A DNA stretch of 64,000 nucleotides from Roseospira navarrensis (GTDB lineage: Bacteria; Pseudomonadota; Alphaproteobacteria; Rhodospirillales; Rhodospirillaceae). The translations under genes were made by a program, and so were the position numbers. Below the pieces are notes generated by a model, which saw nothing but the letters and a program-made list of their open reading frames with translations, was not told where the DNA came from and did no database searches. Shown one piece after another: positions 7,620 to 15,836 of this stretch. Position 1 is the first letter of the stretch. The number at the start of each line of letters is the position of its first letter. The DNA is taken from NCBI RefSeq assembly GCF_009601025.1, contig NZ_WIVE01000014.1:1-64000 (forward strand), read 5' to 3'.

Positions 7620-9452
7620 TCATTCCGCCGGAATGATCTCGCCGCCCTGGCCGGCCCACAGGCGCGCATACAGCCCACCCTGGGCCACCAGGGCGTCATG
7701 GGGGCCGCTCTCGATGATGCGGCCGCCGTCCATGACGCAGATGGTGTCCGCGCCCCGCACGGTGGCCAGCCGGTGCGCCACGATCAGGGTGGTGCGCCCC
7801 TGGCCCAGGCGCTCCAGGGCCGCCTGCACCCGGCGTTCGGTGTCGCGGTCCAGGGCGGCGGTGGCCTCGTCCAGCAGCAGGATCGGCGCGTCCTTCACCA
7901 TGGCCCGCGCGATGGCCAGCCGCTGGCGCTGGCCGCCGGACAGGCGCAGGCCGCTTTCGCCGATCTGGGTGTCGAAGCCCCGGGGCAGGGCGGTGATGAA
8001 GTCCATGGCGTCGGCGTCGCGCGCGGCCGCTTCGGCCCGCGCCCGCCAGTCCGGCGTCGGATCGGCCGGGTCCACCGGGCCGGGGGCGCCGAACAGGATG
8101 TTCTCCAGCACCGTGCCTTCGAACAGGGTGACGTCCTGCGTGACCAGGGCGATGTGCCGCCACAGGGAGTCCAGCGGCACGCCCCGGATGTCCTGGCCAT
8201 CGATCAGCACGCGCCCGCTGGTGGGGTCCAGCAGCCGGGCCACCAGATTGAGCACCGTGGTCTTGCCCGCGCCCGAGGGCCCCACCAGGGCGACGGTGCG
8301 GCCCGCCGGGATATCCAGGGTCACGCCGCGCAGCGCGGGAATGGCGGCGTTCGGGTGCTCCACATGGACGCCCTCCAGCCGGATCGCACCGCTGGAGACG
8401 GCCAGCGGCGGGCTGGCGGGCGTGTCCACCAGGATCGGGCGGGCATCCAGCACCTGGAACAGCCGGTCCAGCACCGCCACGCCCTCCATCAGCGTGGCGT
8501 TCAGGTTGCCCAGCTTCTTGATCGGTCGATAGGCCAGGATCAGCGCCGTGATGAAGGCGAAGAAGGTGCCGGGGGTGGTGCCGCCCTCGATCACGCGAAG
8601 CCCGCCGTACAGCACCACCAGACTGACCGCGATGCCGGCGGCGACCTCGATCAGGAAGGCCGAGAGCATCTTGGTCTTCTCCACCTGGAACATGGAGGTG
8701 AACAGGCGTTCCACCAGGGAATGGGCGCGGGCGCGCTCGCGCGCCGGGGTGCCGAAGACCTTGACCACGCGCACGCCCTCGAAGGATTCGGACAGCATGG
8801 CGTCGAAGCGGCCCATCGTCTCCTGCAACTCGCCCGTGCGCAGGCGGGCGCGCCGCCCCAGCGCCAGCACCGGCAGCACCACGGCGGGAAAGATCAGCAG
8901 CCCGACCACGCTCAGCCGCCAGTCCATGACCATCAGGGTCACGATCAGGCTGACCAGGGTCGCCACGTCGCGCCCCAGCGCGATGCCGGTGGACGTGATG
9001 GTGTTTTTCAGGGTGTCCAGGTCCACGATCAGGCGGGACGTCAGGGTGCCGATCGGGTTGGCCTGGAAGAACGCAAGGTCCAGGCCCAGCAGATGGCCGA
9101 ACAGCCGCGTGCGGGCGGTCGCCACCATGCCCAGGCCGGCATAGAGCATGCTTGCCCGCTGCATGTAGTTGGAGATGCCCTTGAGCGCGAACGCCCCGGG
9201 CAGGCCCAGCCCGACGACCCACATCATGGTCGGGTCCTGCGCGGCCAGGACGTCGTCCACCGCCGGCTTCATCAGCCAGGCCGTCAGCGCGGTGGACCCC
9301 GCGACCAGCAGCATGGCCACGCCGCCGGCCGCCAGATAGGGCCACCACGGCCCCGCCGTGGCGCGCAGGAAGCGCCAGATCAGGCGCCAGGCGGCGGCCG
9401 AGCCGGAATGCGGCGCACCCGGCTTCGGGGTCTGCGCGGCGGGATCGGTCAC
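7620..9452 (-). CDS. msbA: MsbA-type lipid/multidrug ABC exporter
   Basis: This 610-residue half-transporter has six N-terminal membrane segments (about residues 40-330) and a C-terminal ATPase. The Walker A motif GPSGAGKTT, the signature LSGGQRQRLAIARAM and the Walker B motif ILLLDEATAALD are all intact. MsbA homodimers flip lipid A-core across the inner membrane; related exporters carry other lipids or drugs. The GTG start at 9452 overlaps the lptF stop as GTGA, so the two are co-translated. The link to an LptF-family permease supports a role in lipopolysaccharide export. The longer open frame upstream is the antisense of lptF and is not coding. Confidence 0.85.
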   Translation of the reverse strand: MTDPAAQTPKPGAPHSGSAAAWRLIWRFLRATAGPWWPYLAAGGVAMLLVAGSTALTAWLMKPAVDDVLAAQDPTMMWVVGLGLPGAFALKGISNYMQRASMLYAGLGMVATARTRLFGHLLGLDLAFFQANPIGTLTSRLIVDLDTLKNTITSTGIALGRDVATLVSLIVTLMVMDWRLSVVGLLIFPAVVLPVLALGRRARLRTGELQETMGRFDAMLSESFEGVRVVKVFGTPARERARAHSLVERLFTSMFQVEKTKMLSAFLIEVAAGIAVSLVVLYGGLRVIEGGTTPGTFFAFITALILAYRPIKKLGNLNATLMEGVAVLDRLFQVLDARPILVDTPASPPLAVSSGAIRLEGVHVEHPNAAIPALRGVTLDIPAGRTVALVGPSGAGKTTVLNLVARLLDPTSGRVLIDGQDIRGVPLDSLWRHIALVTQDVTLFEGTVLENILFGAPGPVDPADPTPDWRARAEAAARDADAMDFITALPRGFDTQIGESGLRLSGGQRQRLAIARAMVKDAPILLLDEATAALDRDTERRVQAALERLGQGRTTLIVAHRLATVRGADTICVMDGGRIIESGPHDALVAQGGLYARLWAGQGGEIIPAE

Positions 9453-10579
9453 GTGATTTCCGCCCGGCCGGGGCGCGGATAGCGCAGCATCCACCACAGG
9501 CCCAGGGCGAGCGTGCCCAGCGGACCCACGTAGAGCAGCGGCAGGTAGGTCGAGTCCGACTTGGCCAGGTTGGCCGCGCCCAACAACGAGGCCTGGCACA
9601 GCACCACCGCGATCACCGCGATGCCGACGCGGGCGTTGCGGCCCTGGCGGTTGAACTGCCCGGCCAGCAGCGCCCCCAGCGCCAGCAGCGCAAAGGCGAT
9701 GTTGGCGATCGGCTTGGACAGGCGCTGGTTGGCCTCCATGCGCGCGCTGCGGACCATGCTGTCCGAGAATCGGTCCGGTGTGTGCGGCGACATGCTGTCG
9801 CCGGTCTGCAGGGTGAACAACTGCCCGATGGGCCGTTCCCTGTTTTCCGGCACCCGGATCATGGTCTGGGCGTTTTCGGTGCCGATGGGCACGGACTGGC
9901 TGTCGAAGAACAGGAAACTGACCCGTCCGGTCGCCTTGTCCCGTTCCTGGCGGACCCCCTTGACCATGACGACGCGGGCCCGTCCGTCCTCGTAGACCAG
10001 CGCGCCGCGCCGGGCGGTGATGGTGACATCCACGCCCGGATCGGCGCGGTCGTGGATGATGATCCCGTTCAGGTCGCCTTGCGGGGTGCCCTCGCGGACA
10101 TAGATGGTCAGGTGCTCGTCCACCTCGGTGAAGGCGCCCTCGTCCAGCGCGATGCGGGTCATTTCCTGGCGGATCTCGAACCACAGGTCGTTGAAGGCGG
10201 CCTCCAGCCTGGGGACCGCGTCCAGGGTCAGGTAGTAGCCGAAGCCGGACAGCAGCACGCCCAGCACCAGGGCCGGCCGGCCGATCCGCCAGCGGCTGAG
10301 GCCGGCGGACTGCATGACCACCAGTTCCCGGTCGTGGGTCATGCGGTTGTAGACGAACAGGATGACCGCGAACAGCGCGATGGGCAGGAAGAAGGTCAGG
10401 AAGCCCGGCATCAGCAGCATCGTCAGCTTCAAAAAGGTGCCGACGGCCAGCCCCTTGTTGATGAAGGCGTCGAAGAAGCGCAACGAGTTGATGAGCCACA
10501 GCAGCGTCACCAGCGCGGCCGTTCCGAGAACGAGGCTGGTCACGAGCTGGCGCAGAATGTAGCGGGTCGTCAGTCGCAT
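9449..10579 (-). CDS. lptF: LptF/LptG-family lipopolysaccharide export permease
   Basis: This 376-residue protein has the LptF/G layout: an N-terminal amphipathic helix and three membrane segments (residues 1-120), a periplasmic beta-jellyroll domain (about 130-285), and three C-terminal membrane segments. The opening MRLTTRYILRQL is typical. With LptG and the ATPase LptB it extracts LPS from the inner membrane. Only one permease of the pair is here; the usual lptG neighbour is replaced by an msbA-type exporter. ATG 10579 is chosen over the upstream in-frame ATG at 10669 because the family starts at this point. Confidence 0.85.
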   Translation of the reverse strand: MRLTTRYILRQLVTSLVLGTAALVTLLWLINSLRFFDAFINKGLAVGTFLKLTMLLMPGFLTFFLPIALFAVILFVYNRMTHDRELVVMQSAGLSRWRIGRPALVLGVLLSGFGYYLTLDAVPRLEAAFNDLWFEIRQEMTRIALDEGAFTEVDEHLTIYVREGTPQGDLNGIIIHDRADPGVDVTITARRGALVYEDGRARVVMVKGVRQERDKATGRVSFLFFDSQSVPIGTENAQTMIRVPENRERPIGQLFTLQTGDSMSPHTPDRFSDSMVRSARMEANQRLSKPIANIAFALLALGALLAGQFNRQGRNARVGIAVIAVVLCQASLLGAANLAKSDSTYLPLLYVGPLGTLALGLWWMLRYPRPGRAEIT

Positions 10580-10774
10580 GGCGCCGGAGTATAGGCGGGG
10601 ACGCACGGGATCGAAAGCGGTCTGGCGGGGCCGACGGACCGGTTTCGCCGATGACCCAATTCCGCTCATCCTGGGTCCGAGAAAGACTCGTTTGTCCGGT
10701 GCATGGGTCCGGGCGCATCTTCAAGGTGCTGCCCGACGCTCCTGTCCGCCGATTGACTCCTGGGAGATCGACCC

Positions 10775-11026
10775 ATGACGACCCTGTCCGGTTTCGCTCA
10801 TCACCCCGCACCGCTCTCCGCGCCGACCCGCCCGGCGGCCGCGCGCGGTCAGTCCCCCGTCTTCGGGGCGCTTGGAGACGGGATCGTCCGCCAGGTCGCC
10901 GTGTGGATCGAGCGGGCCCGGACCCGCGCGCAGTTGCGCGCGCTGGACGACCGCATGTTGCGCGACATCGGGCTGAGCGTGGACTCCGTCCGCGGCGAGA
11001 CGGACAAGCCGTTCTGGATCGCCTGA
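10775..11026 (+). CDS. DUF1127 small protein
   Basis: This 83-residue protein ends in a DUF1127 domain (about residues 40-75: WIERARTRAQLRALDDRMLRDIGLS). These short Arg-rich proteins are abundant in alphaproteobacteria; some act in RNA turnover or phosphate responses, but the molecular role is not settled. The start follows GGGAG. It is a single-gene unit, transcribed away from lptF and followed by a strong terminator at 11080-11127. Confidence 0.85.
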   Translation: MTTLSGFAHHPAPLSAPTRPAAARGQSPVFGALGDGIVRQVAVWIERARTRAQLRALDDRMLRDIGLSVDSVRGETDKPFWIA

Positions 11027-11079
11027 CGGAGCCGCCACCGGCGGCGGCTGCCCCCCGGCCGCCGCCGCGTGGCTGGTAT

Positions 11080-11127
11080 GACCGGGCGGCATGACCCTCG
11101 CGAGGGGCGTGCCGCCCGGTTGTTGTT
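11080..11127 (+). terminator. Intrinsic terminator after the DUF1127 gene
   Basis: CCGGGCGGCATG (11080-11091) pairs with CGTGCCGCCCGG (11106-11117) with one G-T wobble, and the inner CCCTCGCGAGGG extends the stem. A T-rich tail TTGTTGTTTC follows. It lies 54 bp after the stop codon. Confidence 0.75.
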
Positions 11128-11194
11128 TCACCCGATGTCCCGGCCCGGCGGCGCGATCCCCCCACGCGCCGCCGGGTTCGTTTCACGCCAGCGG

Positions 11195-11304
11195 CACCGG
11201 CCCTCTTTCCCCACCCGGCCACCCACGAGAGTATCCTATTGGGTGGTGGGGTGGGGGAGAGGGCCGGCCACGGACTTCAACGGTCCTCGGCAGAGGCCGT
11301 TGGC
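11195..11304 (-). repeat. Dispersed double-hairpin repeat, family 2, copy 1
   Basis: A long hairpin (ACCGGCCCTCT near 11195 pairing with AGAGGGCCGG at 11259-11268, passing through CACCCGGCCACCCAC/GGGTGG) is followed by a second one, CAACGG-T-CCTC/GAGGCCGTTG, at 11279-11302. The same two hairpins occur in the opposite order and orientation at 26672-26781, including the linker sequence. Confidence 0.8.
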
Positions 11305-11479
11305 ATCACGCCCGTGTTGCCTTCGAAACGTCTGGAAATCCGGGCGCGGTTGCCGCATGATCGTCGCGTAACGGCAAGAGGACCCAACCCGTTCCGCCGC
11401 AGGGTTGCAGCGCGAGGGGACAGGTCGCCTTGGGGCCCGGAACCGGGCCCCTCGGGACGGAAGGGCGTCAAGACACGCG

Positions 11480-13033
11480 ATGGGACACGGTTCGCGTCTG
11501 CGGCGTCGCATGCTTCTGGCGACGTTGGGTCTGATGGTGGGCTGGACGGCCCTCCTGTGGGGGTCCCTGTACTGGGAGACCCGCCTTCTCACCGAGCAGG
11601 TCGTCTCGCTCGCCCGCTTCCATGCCGCCGGCGCCTTCGAACGCGATCTGGTCTACCGCGCCTGGAACGCCCGGATGGGCGGGGTCTATGCGCCCGTCAC
11701 CCATGTCGCCCCGAACCCGTACCTCAAGGTCGAGAGCCGGGATATCGACTCGGATATCGGGCCGCTGACGCTGGTCAATCCGTCCTACATGACGCGCATC
11801 GTCCACGGCATCGCCGAGGAGCGCACCGGCATCCTCAGCCGCATCACCAGCCTGGACCCCGTCCGGCCGGCCAACGCGCCCCAGCCGTGGGAGCGGCGGG
11901 CGCTGGAGCGTTTCGAGGCGGGCGCCCAGGACCACACGGAACAGGCCGTCACCGGCGAGGGGGTGCCGATCCTGCGCTACATGCGGCCGTTGACCGTCGA
12001 TGAGTCCTGCCTGACCTGCCACGACACGCAGGGCTATGCCCTGGGCGATGTGCGCGGCGGCATCAGCGTGACGATTCCGATGACCCCGGTCCAGGCGATC
12101 CAGGCGCCGACGCGGGCCTTCTCGGTCACCTGGCATCTGGCGGTCTGGGCTGTGGGACTGGCCGGCATCGCGATGGGGGGGCGGATCATGACCCGGCAGG
12201 TCGGCCAGTTGGAGGACGCCCGGTCCGAGGCCCTGGCCGACCGTCGCCGCGCCGAGGAGTCGGATCAGGCCAAGTCCCGCTTCCTGGCTACCATGAGTCA
12301 CGAGTTGCGCACGCCTCTGAACGCCATCCTCGGGTTCTCCCAGATGATGGAACAGAAGGTGCTGGGGCCGCTGGGCACACCCACCTACGAGGAGTATGCC
12401 CGCGACATCCGCACCAGCGGCGAGCACCTGCTCGCGCTGGTCAACGACGTGCTGGACCTGTCCAAGATCGAATCCGGGCGCATGGTTCTGACCGAGGGGC
12501 CCGTGGATTTGGGCGCCGAGGTGGTTCGCACCACCGGCCTGATGATGGGCCAGGCCAACGCCCGGGGCGTCCGCCTTGACGTGGATGTGCAGCCGGCGCT
12601 GCCCCTGATCCGCGGCGACGGGCGGGTGATCCGCCAGATGCTCATGAACATCGTCGCCAATGCCCTGCGCTTCACCCCGGAGGGGGGGCGGGTGCTCGTC
12701 ACCGCCAACATGGACCCCGAGGACTGCGCCCGGGTGATGGTCTCCGACACCGGGCAGGGGATCCCGGATGCGGACCTTCAGATCGTGCTGGAGCCGTTCC
12801 AGCAGGGCAGCAACGTCAGCGGTCTGTCCGGTGCCCGGGGGGGACTGTCCGACCGGCCGGCGTTCACCACCGGCACCGGCCTGGGGCTCGCCCTGGTGAA
12901 GGGCTTCATCGAGCTGCATGCGGGCAGCCTGATCCTGGCCAGCGAACCCGGCCACGGCACCACGGTCACATTGCGGTTCCCGGCCTGGCGCGTGCTGGCG
13001 GGTGAGGCGTCTCCGCCGCCCCAGCCGGCGTGA
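11480..13033 (+). CDS. DUF3365 sensor histidine kinase with CxxCH heme motif
   Basis: This 517-residue kinase has an N-terminal membrane segment (about residues 10-32), a periplasmic DUF3365/Tll0287-like sensor domain to about 210, a second membrane segment, then HisKA and ATPase domains. The sensor ends with CLTCHDTQGY (Cys 177, Cys 180, His 181), a c-type heme motif known in this family, so redox or gas sensing is likely. The phosphorylated His is 274 in MSHELRTPLNAILGF; the N box NIVANALRF and G1 box VSDTGQGIPDAD are intact. ATG 11480 is preferred over an upstream TTG at 11405. No response regulator lies beside it, so its partner is unknown. Confidence 0.85.
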   Translation: MGHGSRLRRRMLLATLGLMVGWTALLWGSLYWETRLLTEQVVSLARFHAAGAFERDLVYRAWNARMGGVYAPVTHVAPNPYLKVESRDIDSDIGPLTLVNPSYMTRIVHGIAEERTGILSRITSLDPVRPANAPQPWERRALERFEAGAQDHTEQAVTGEGVPILRYMRPLTVDESCLTCHDTQGYALGDVRGGISVTIPMTPVQAIQAPTRAFSVTWHLAVWAVGLAGIAMGGRIMTRQVGQLEDARSEALADRRRAEESDQAKSRFLATMSHELRTPLNAILGFSQMMEQKVLGPLGTPTYEEYARDIRTSGEHLLALVNDVLDLSKIESGRMVLTEGPVDLGAEVVRTTGLMMGQANARGVRLDVDVQPALPLIRGDGRVIRQMLMNIVANALRFTPEGGRVLVTANMDPEDCARVMVSDTGQGIPDADLQIVLEPFQQGSNVSGLSGARGGLSDRPAFTTGTGLGLALVKGFIELHAGSLILASEPGHGTTVTLRFPAWRVLAGEASPPPQPA

Positions 13034-13125
13034 GGCCCCCTCACCGCTTGAACGCGGCCCCGGGGCCGGTCCATGGTGCGGGCCGTCCGTACCCCCTTCC
13101 CGGCCCTCCGGAGACCGCCCCTCCC

Positions 13126-13701
13126 ATGCGCATCGTCAGTGGAACCCTGCGCGGCCGCCGCCTGGAGGCGCCGCCCGGCCGGGCCGTCCGGCCTACGTCG
13201 GAGCGGGCGCGGGCGGCGCTGTTCGACGTGCTGACCCACCGTTTCCAGGCGGACGGTCGCTTCGTTCTGGCCGGAGCCCCGGTGCTGGACGCCTTCGCCG
13301 GCACCGGCGCGTTGGGGCTGGAGGCCCTGTCCCGGGGGGCCGGGCATGTCACCTTCCTGGAGCGGGACGCCGCCCTGGTGCGGGCGCTGTCCGATCGGGC
13401 CGCCGCCTGGGGCGTGGCGGCCGCCGTGACCGTGCGCCGGGCCGACGCCACCCGACCGCCCGCGCGCCCCGCCGGGCGGGACCCCTGCACGCTGCTGCTG
13501 CTGGATCCGCCCTACGGGCAGGCGCTCGCCGCGCCGACGCTGGCCGCCCTGGCGGCCGCCGGTTGGGTGGCCCCGGGCGCCCTGTGCGTCGTGGAAACCG
13601 GGTGCGACGAGCCGCTGGACCCCCCGGCCGGCTTCGCGCTGGCCGACACCCGGGATCACGGCCGGGCGCGGGTGCGGGTCCTCGTCCGGGAGGCGCCCTG
13701 A
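13126..13701 (+). CDS. rsmD: 16S rRNA (guanine(966)-N2)-methyltransferase
   Basis: This 191-residue enzyme matches RsmD, which uses S-adenosylmethionine to methylate G966 of 16S rRNA. It opens with the family's MRIVSGTLRGRRL and RPTSERARAALFDVL. The SAM-binding loop DAFAGTGALGLEALSRGA and the catalytic LLLLDPPYG motif follow. The length is normal. It starts 93 bp after the kinase gene. Confidence 0.92.
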   Translation: MRIVSGTLRGRRLEAPPGRAVRPTSERARAALFDVLTHRFQADGRFVLAGAPVLDAFAGTGALGLEALSRGAGHVTFLERDAALVRALSDRAAAWGVAAAVTVRRADATRPPARPAGRDPCTLLLLDPPYGQALAAPTLAALAAAGWVAPGALCVVETGCDEPLDPPAGFALADTRDHGRARVRVLVREAP

Positions 13702-13978
13702 TTCCGCCATATCGGGGCCCCGCGGTCGCCCCGATCCTGGCCGGTCTTTACGCTCTGGCAACTTCCTCCGGCCATTCTGGCGCGGGGCGAACCGGGGCGG
13801 ATCGCGCGGGGATCCGGGCAACCGGACCGCGCCCGGATTAACTTTGGTCACAGGGCCCCTTCCTTTGATACGATGCCTTGAGATGGCCATGATTGGCCGG
13901 GCTGAAGGTCGGTCCGCGCGTGAGGCGGGCGACCGGCCGCGTGTCGCTCTGAACACGATCACAGGAAGGAGAGCGCCC

Positions 13979-15700
13979 ATGCCGCGTCACGCGGCCCGCA
14001 GTCCGGCTCCGGCGGCGGAGCGTCTCCGCCTTGGCGTCGCGGCGCTGCTCGCCGGCGCGCTGATCCTGGCCGCGCCGTCGGCCTGGGCGGAGGCCGGCGC
14101 GCCGCCACCGCCGCCGCCGACCAAGCCCACGGTGATCCTGACCGTGCCCGATCCGGGACCGCCGGGCGGTGGCGAGCCCACCCTGGGCGGCGGGCGCGTC
14201 GATCTGGCCATGCGGCCCCTGGCCGGGCCGCCCCGGCCGCCCGGTCCCAAGCCCGCCAACCCGCGCCCCAGCGAGGCGGACCTGATCGCCGCCGCCGGCT
14301 TCGCGCCGGAGCAGGTGGGCTATCTGGTGTTCGACCTGGACACGGGCGAGTACCTCGCCGGGCACAACGCCACCCGGGCGGACTTCCTGCCGGCCTCGGT
14401 GGCCAAGGTGCCGACCACGGTGGCCGCGCTGTCGGTGCTGGGGCCGGACCACACCTTTCCCACCCTGGTGCGCTTCGACGGCGACCGCACGGGCGGCACC
14501 TGGCGGGGCACCCTGGCCCTGGTGGGCGGCGGCGATCCGGTGCTGGACTCCGAGGATCTGCGGGAACTGGTCGAGGCCCTGAAGGCCGCCGGTCTGGAGA
14601 CGCTGGACGGTCCGTTCGTCTATGACGACTCGGCGCTGGTCGCGGCCTCGGCCCTGGAGCCGACCCAACCGGCCGAGCACAGCTACAACCCCGGCCTGTC
14701 GGCCCTGTCGCTGGACTTCAACCGGGTTCGGATCGAGTGGGACGGCGACTACATCAAGCGGGTCCGGACCCACGGCACCCCGCCGGTGGCCCCGATCCGG
14801 GTGGAGCGCAGCTATGATCTCTCGGTGGGCTGGTCCCGGAGCGGTCCCATGCTGCGCCATGCCTTCCCGCCGCCCGGCACCCGCGACGACGCCGGGCTGG
14901 TCACCGAGCAATGGAAGATGGCGCCCCTCGCCCCGGGGCGCGGGGCGCTGTGGCTGCCGGTGAAGGCGCCGGCGCCGTTCGTGGCCGCCGTGTTCCGGGA
15001 ACTCTGCGCCGAGGCCGGCATCACCCTGCCCGAGCCCGCGCCGGCGATGGGGCCGGCCCGGGGCCCCATCGTGGCCCAGCACTTCAGCCGGTCGCTGGAC
15101 TCCATCACCGTTGCGGCCCTCAAGCACAGCAACAACCTGGTCTCGGAACTGCTGGGGCTGGCGACCACCCGACGCCTGGAGGGCGGTCCGCTGAGCATCC
15201 CTGACTCGGCGGCGCGCCTGGAACGGTGGCTGGCCGAGACCCTGCCCTGGGTGGACTGGACCGGCTTCCATCTGGCCAACCACTCGGGCCTGTCGCCGGA
15301 CAGCCGCGCCAGCCCGGAGCAGATCGTTTCCATCCTGCGCTATGGCGCCGACCGATCCGCCATGGGCGCGCCCTATCTGCGGCTGATGCCGGCCCGCCAC
15401 TTCCCCGAGGCCGCCGGGCGCGAGATCGCGTCGCTGGTCCGCGCGGGCGACGTGGTGCCGCGCGTCTGGGCCAAGAGCGGCACCATGTTTCATGGGCGCG
15501 GGCTGGCGGGCGTGGCGCGCGGGTCCAGCGGCAACCGGCTGGTGTTCGCCGTGTTCGCCTCGGACCTGGAGCGGCGCCGCGCCTTCGATGAAGGCTACCT
15601 GCACTACTCGGGCACGGCGGTGCGCGCCGCCAAAACCCAGCTCGCCCGCGCCCGGGACCTGGAGCATGCCCTGCTGCTGAAGTGGATCACGGAGCACTGA
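13979..15700 (+). CDS. dacB: D-alanyl-D-alanine carboxypeptidase/endopeptidase (PBP4 type)
   Basis: This 573-residue periplasmic serine peptidase belongs to the PBP4 (S13) family, which trims or cleaves peptidoglycan cross-links. A signal peptide (hydrophobic core LGVAALLAGALILAA, cut after SAWA) is followed by a Pro/Gly-rich linker to about residue 90. The penicillin-binding motifs are complete: SVAK (Ser 140, Lys 143), SNN (384-386) and KSG (from Lys 499). The start ATG 13979 follows GGAAGGAGAG; the open frame upstream has no ribosome site. It converges with dsbD. Confidence 0.9.
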   Translation: MPRHAARSPAPAAERLRLGVAALLAGALILAAPSAWAEAGAPPPPPPTKPTVILTVPDPGPPGGGEPTLGGGRVDLAMRPLAGPPRPPGPKPANPRPSEADLIAAAGFAPEQVGYLVFDLDTGEYLAGHNATRADFLPASVAKVPTTVAALSVLGPDHTFPTLVRFDGDRTGGTWRGTLALVGGGDPVLDSEDLRELVEALKAAGLETLDGPFVYDDSALVAASALEPTQPAEHSYNPGLSALSLDFNRVRIEWDGDYIKRVRTHGTPPVAPIRVERSYDLSVGWSRSGPMLRHAFPPPGTRDDAGLVTEQWKMAPLAPGRGALWLPVKAPAPFVAAVFRELCAEAGITLPEPAPAMGPARGPIVAQHFSRSLDSITVAALKHSNNLVSELLGLATTRRLEGGPLSIPDSAARLERWLAETLPWVDWTGFHLANHSGLSPDSRASPEQIVSILRYGADRSAMGAPYLRLMPARHFPEAAGREIASLVRAGDVVPRVWAKSGTMFHGRGLAGVARGSSGNRLVFAVFASDLERRRAFDEGYLHYSGTAVRAAKTQLARARDLEHALLLKWITEH

Positions 15701-15752
15701 CCCGCGTTCGGGAGTGAACCGGCCCGACACGAACGACGCCCGTAGCCCGTAG

Positions 15753-15782
15753 GGTGCGTTCGCGCCGAAGGCGCAACGCACC
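15753..15782. terminator. Palindrome between convergent dacB and dsbD
   Basis: GGTGCGTT (15753-15760) and AACGCACC (15775-15782) flank an inner GCGCC/GGCGC stem, giving a near-perfect hairpin that reads the same on both strands. It lies 53 bp after dacB and 55 bp after dsbD, so it may end both transcripts. There is no T tract, and the sequence type is a common dispersed repeat in Proteobacteria. Confidence 0.5.
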
Positions 15783-15836
15783 GCATGGACGTGCGACGGT
15801 GCATTGCCCGCCGCTGTCGCGGCGCACGTCGGGGGC

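Larger units (their letters stand above)
11027..11479. other. Non-coding gap before the DUF3365 kinase
   Basis: The gap holds the terminator at 11080 and a copy of the second dispersed repeat at 11195. The stretch 11305-11479 shows no clear gene or promoter, although the kinase frame is open from a TTG at 11405. Confidence 0.5.

Noticed and set aside
7605-9482. 625-residue open frame on the + strand over msbA
   Set aside because: It is antisense to msbA, has no ribosome site and a His/Gln-rich composition typical of a shadow frame. The same applies to other long antisense frames over hyd, recG, dsbD and tolA.
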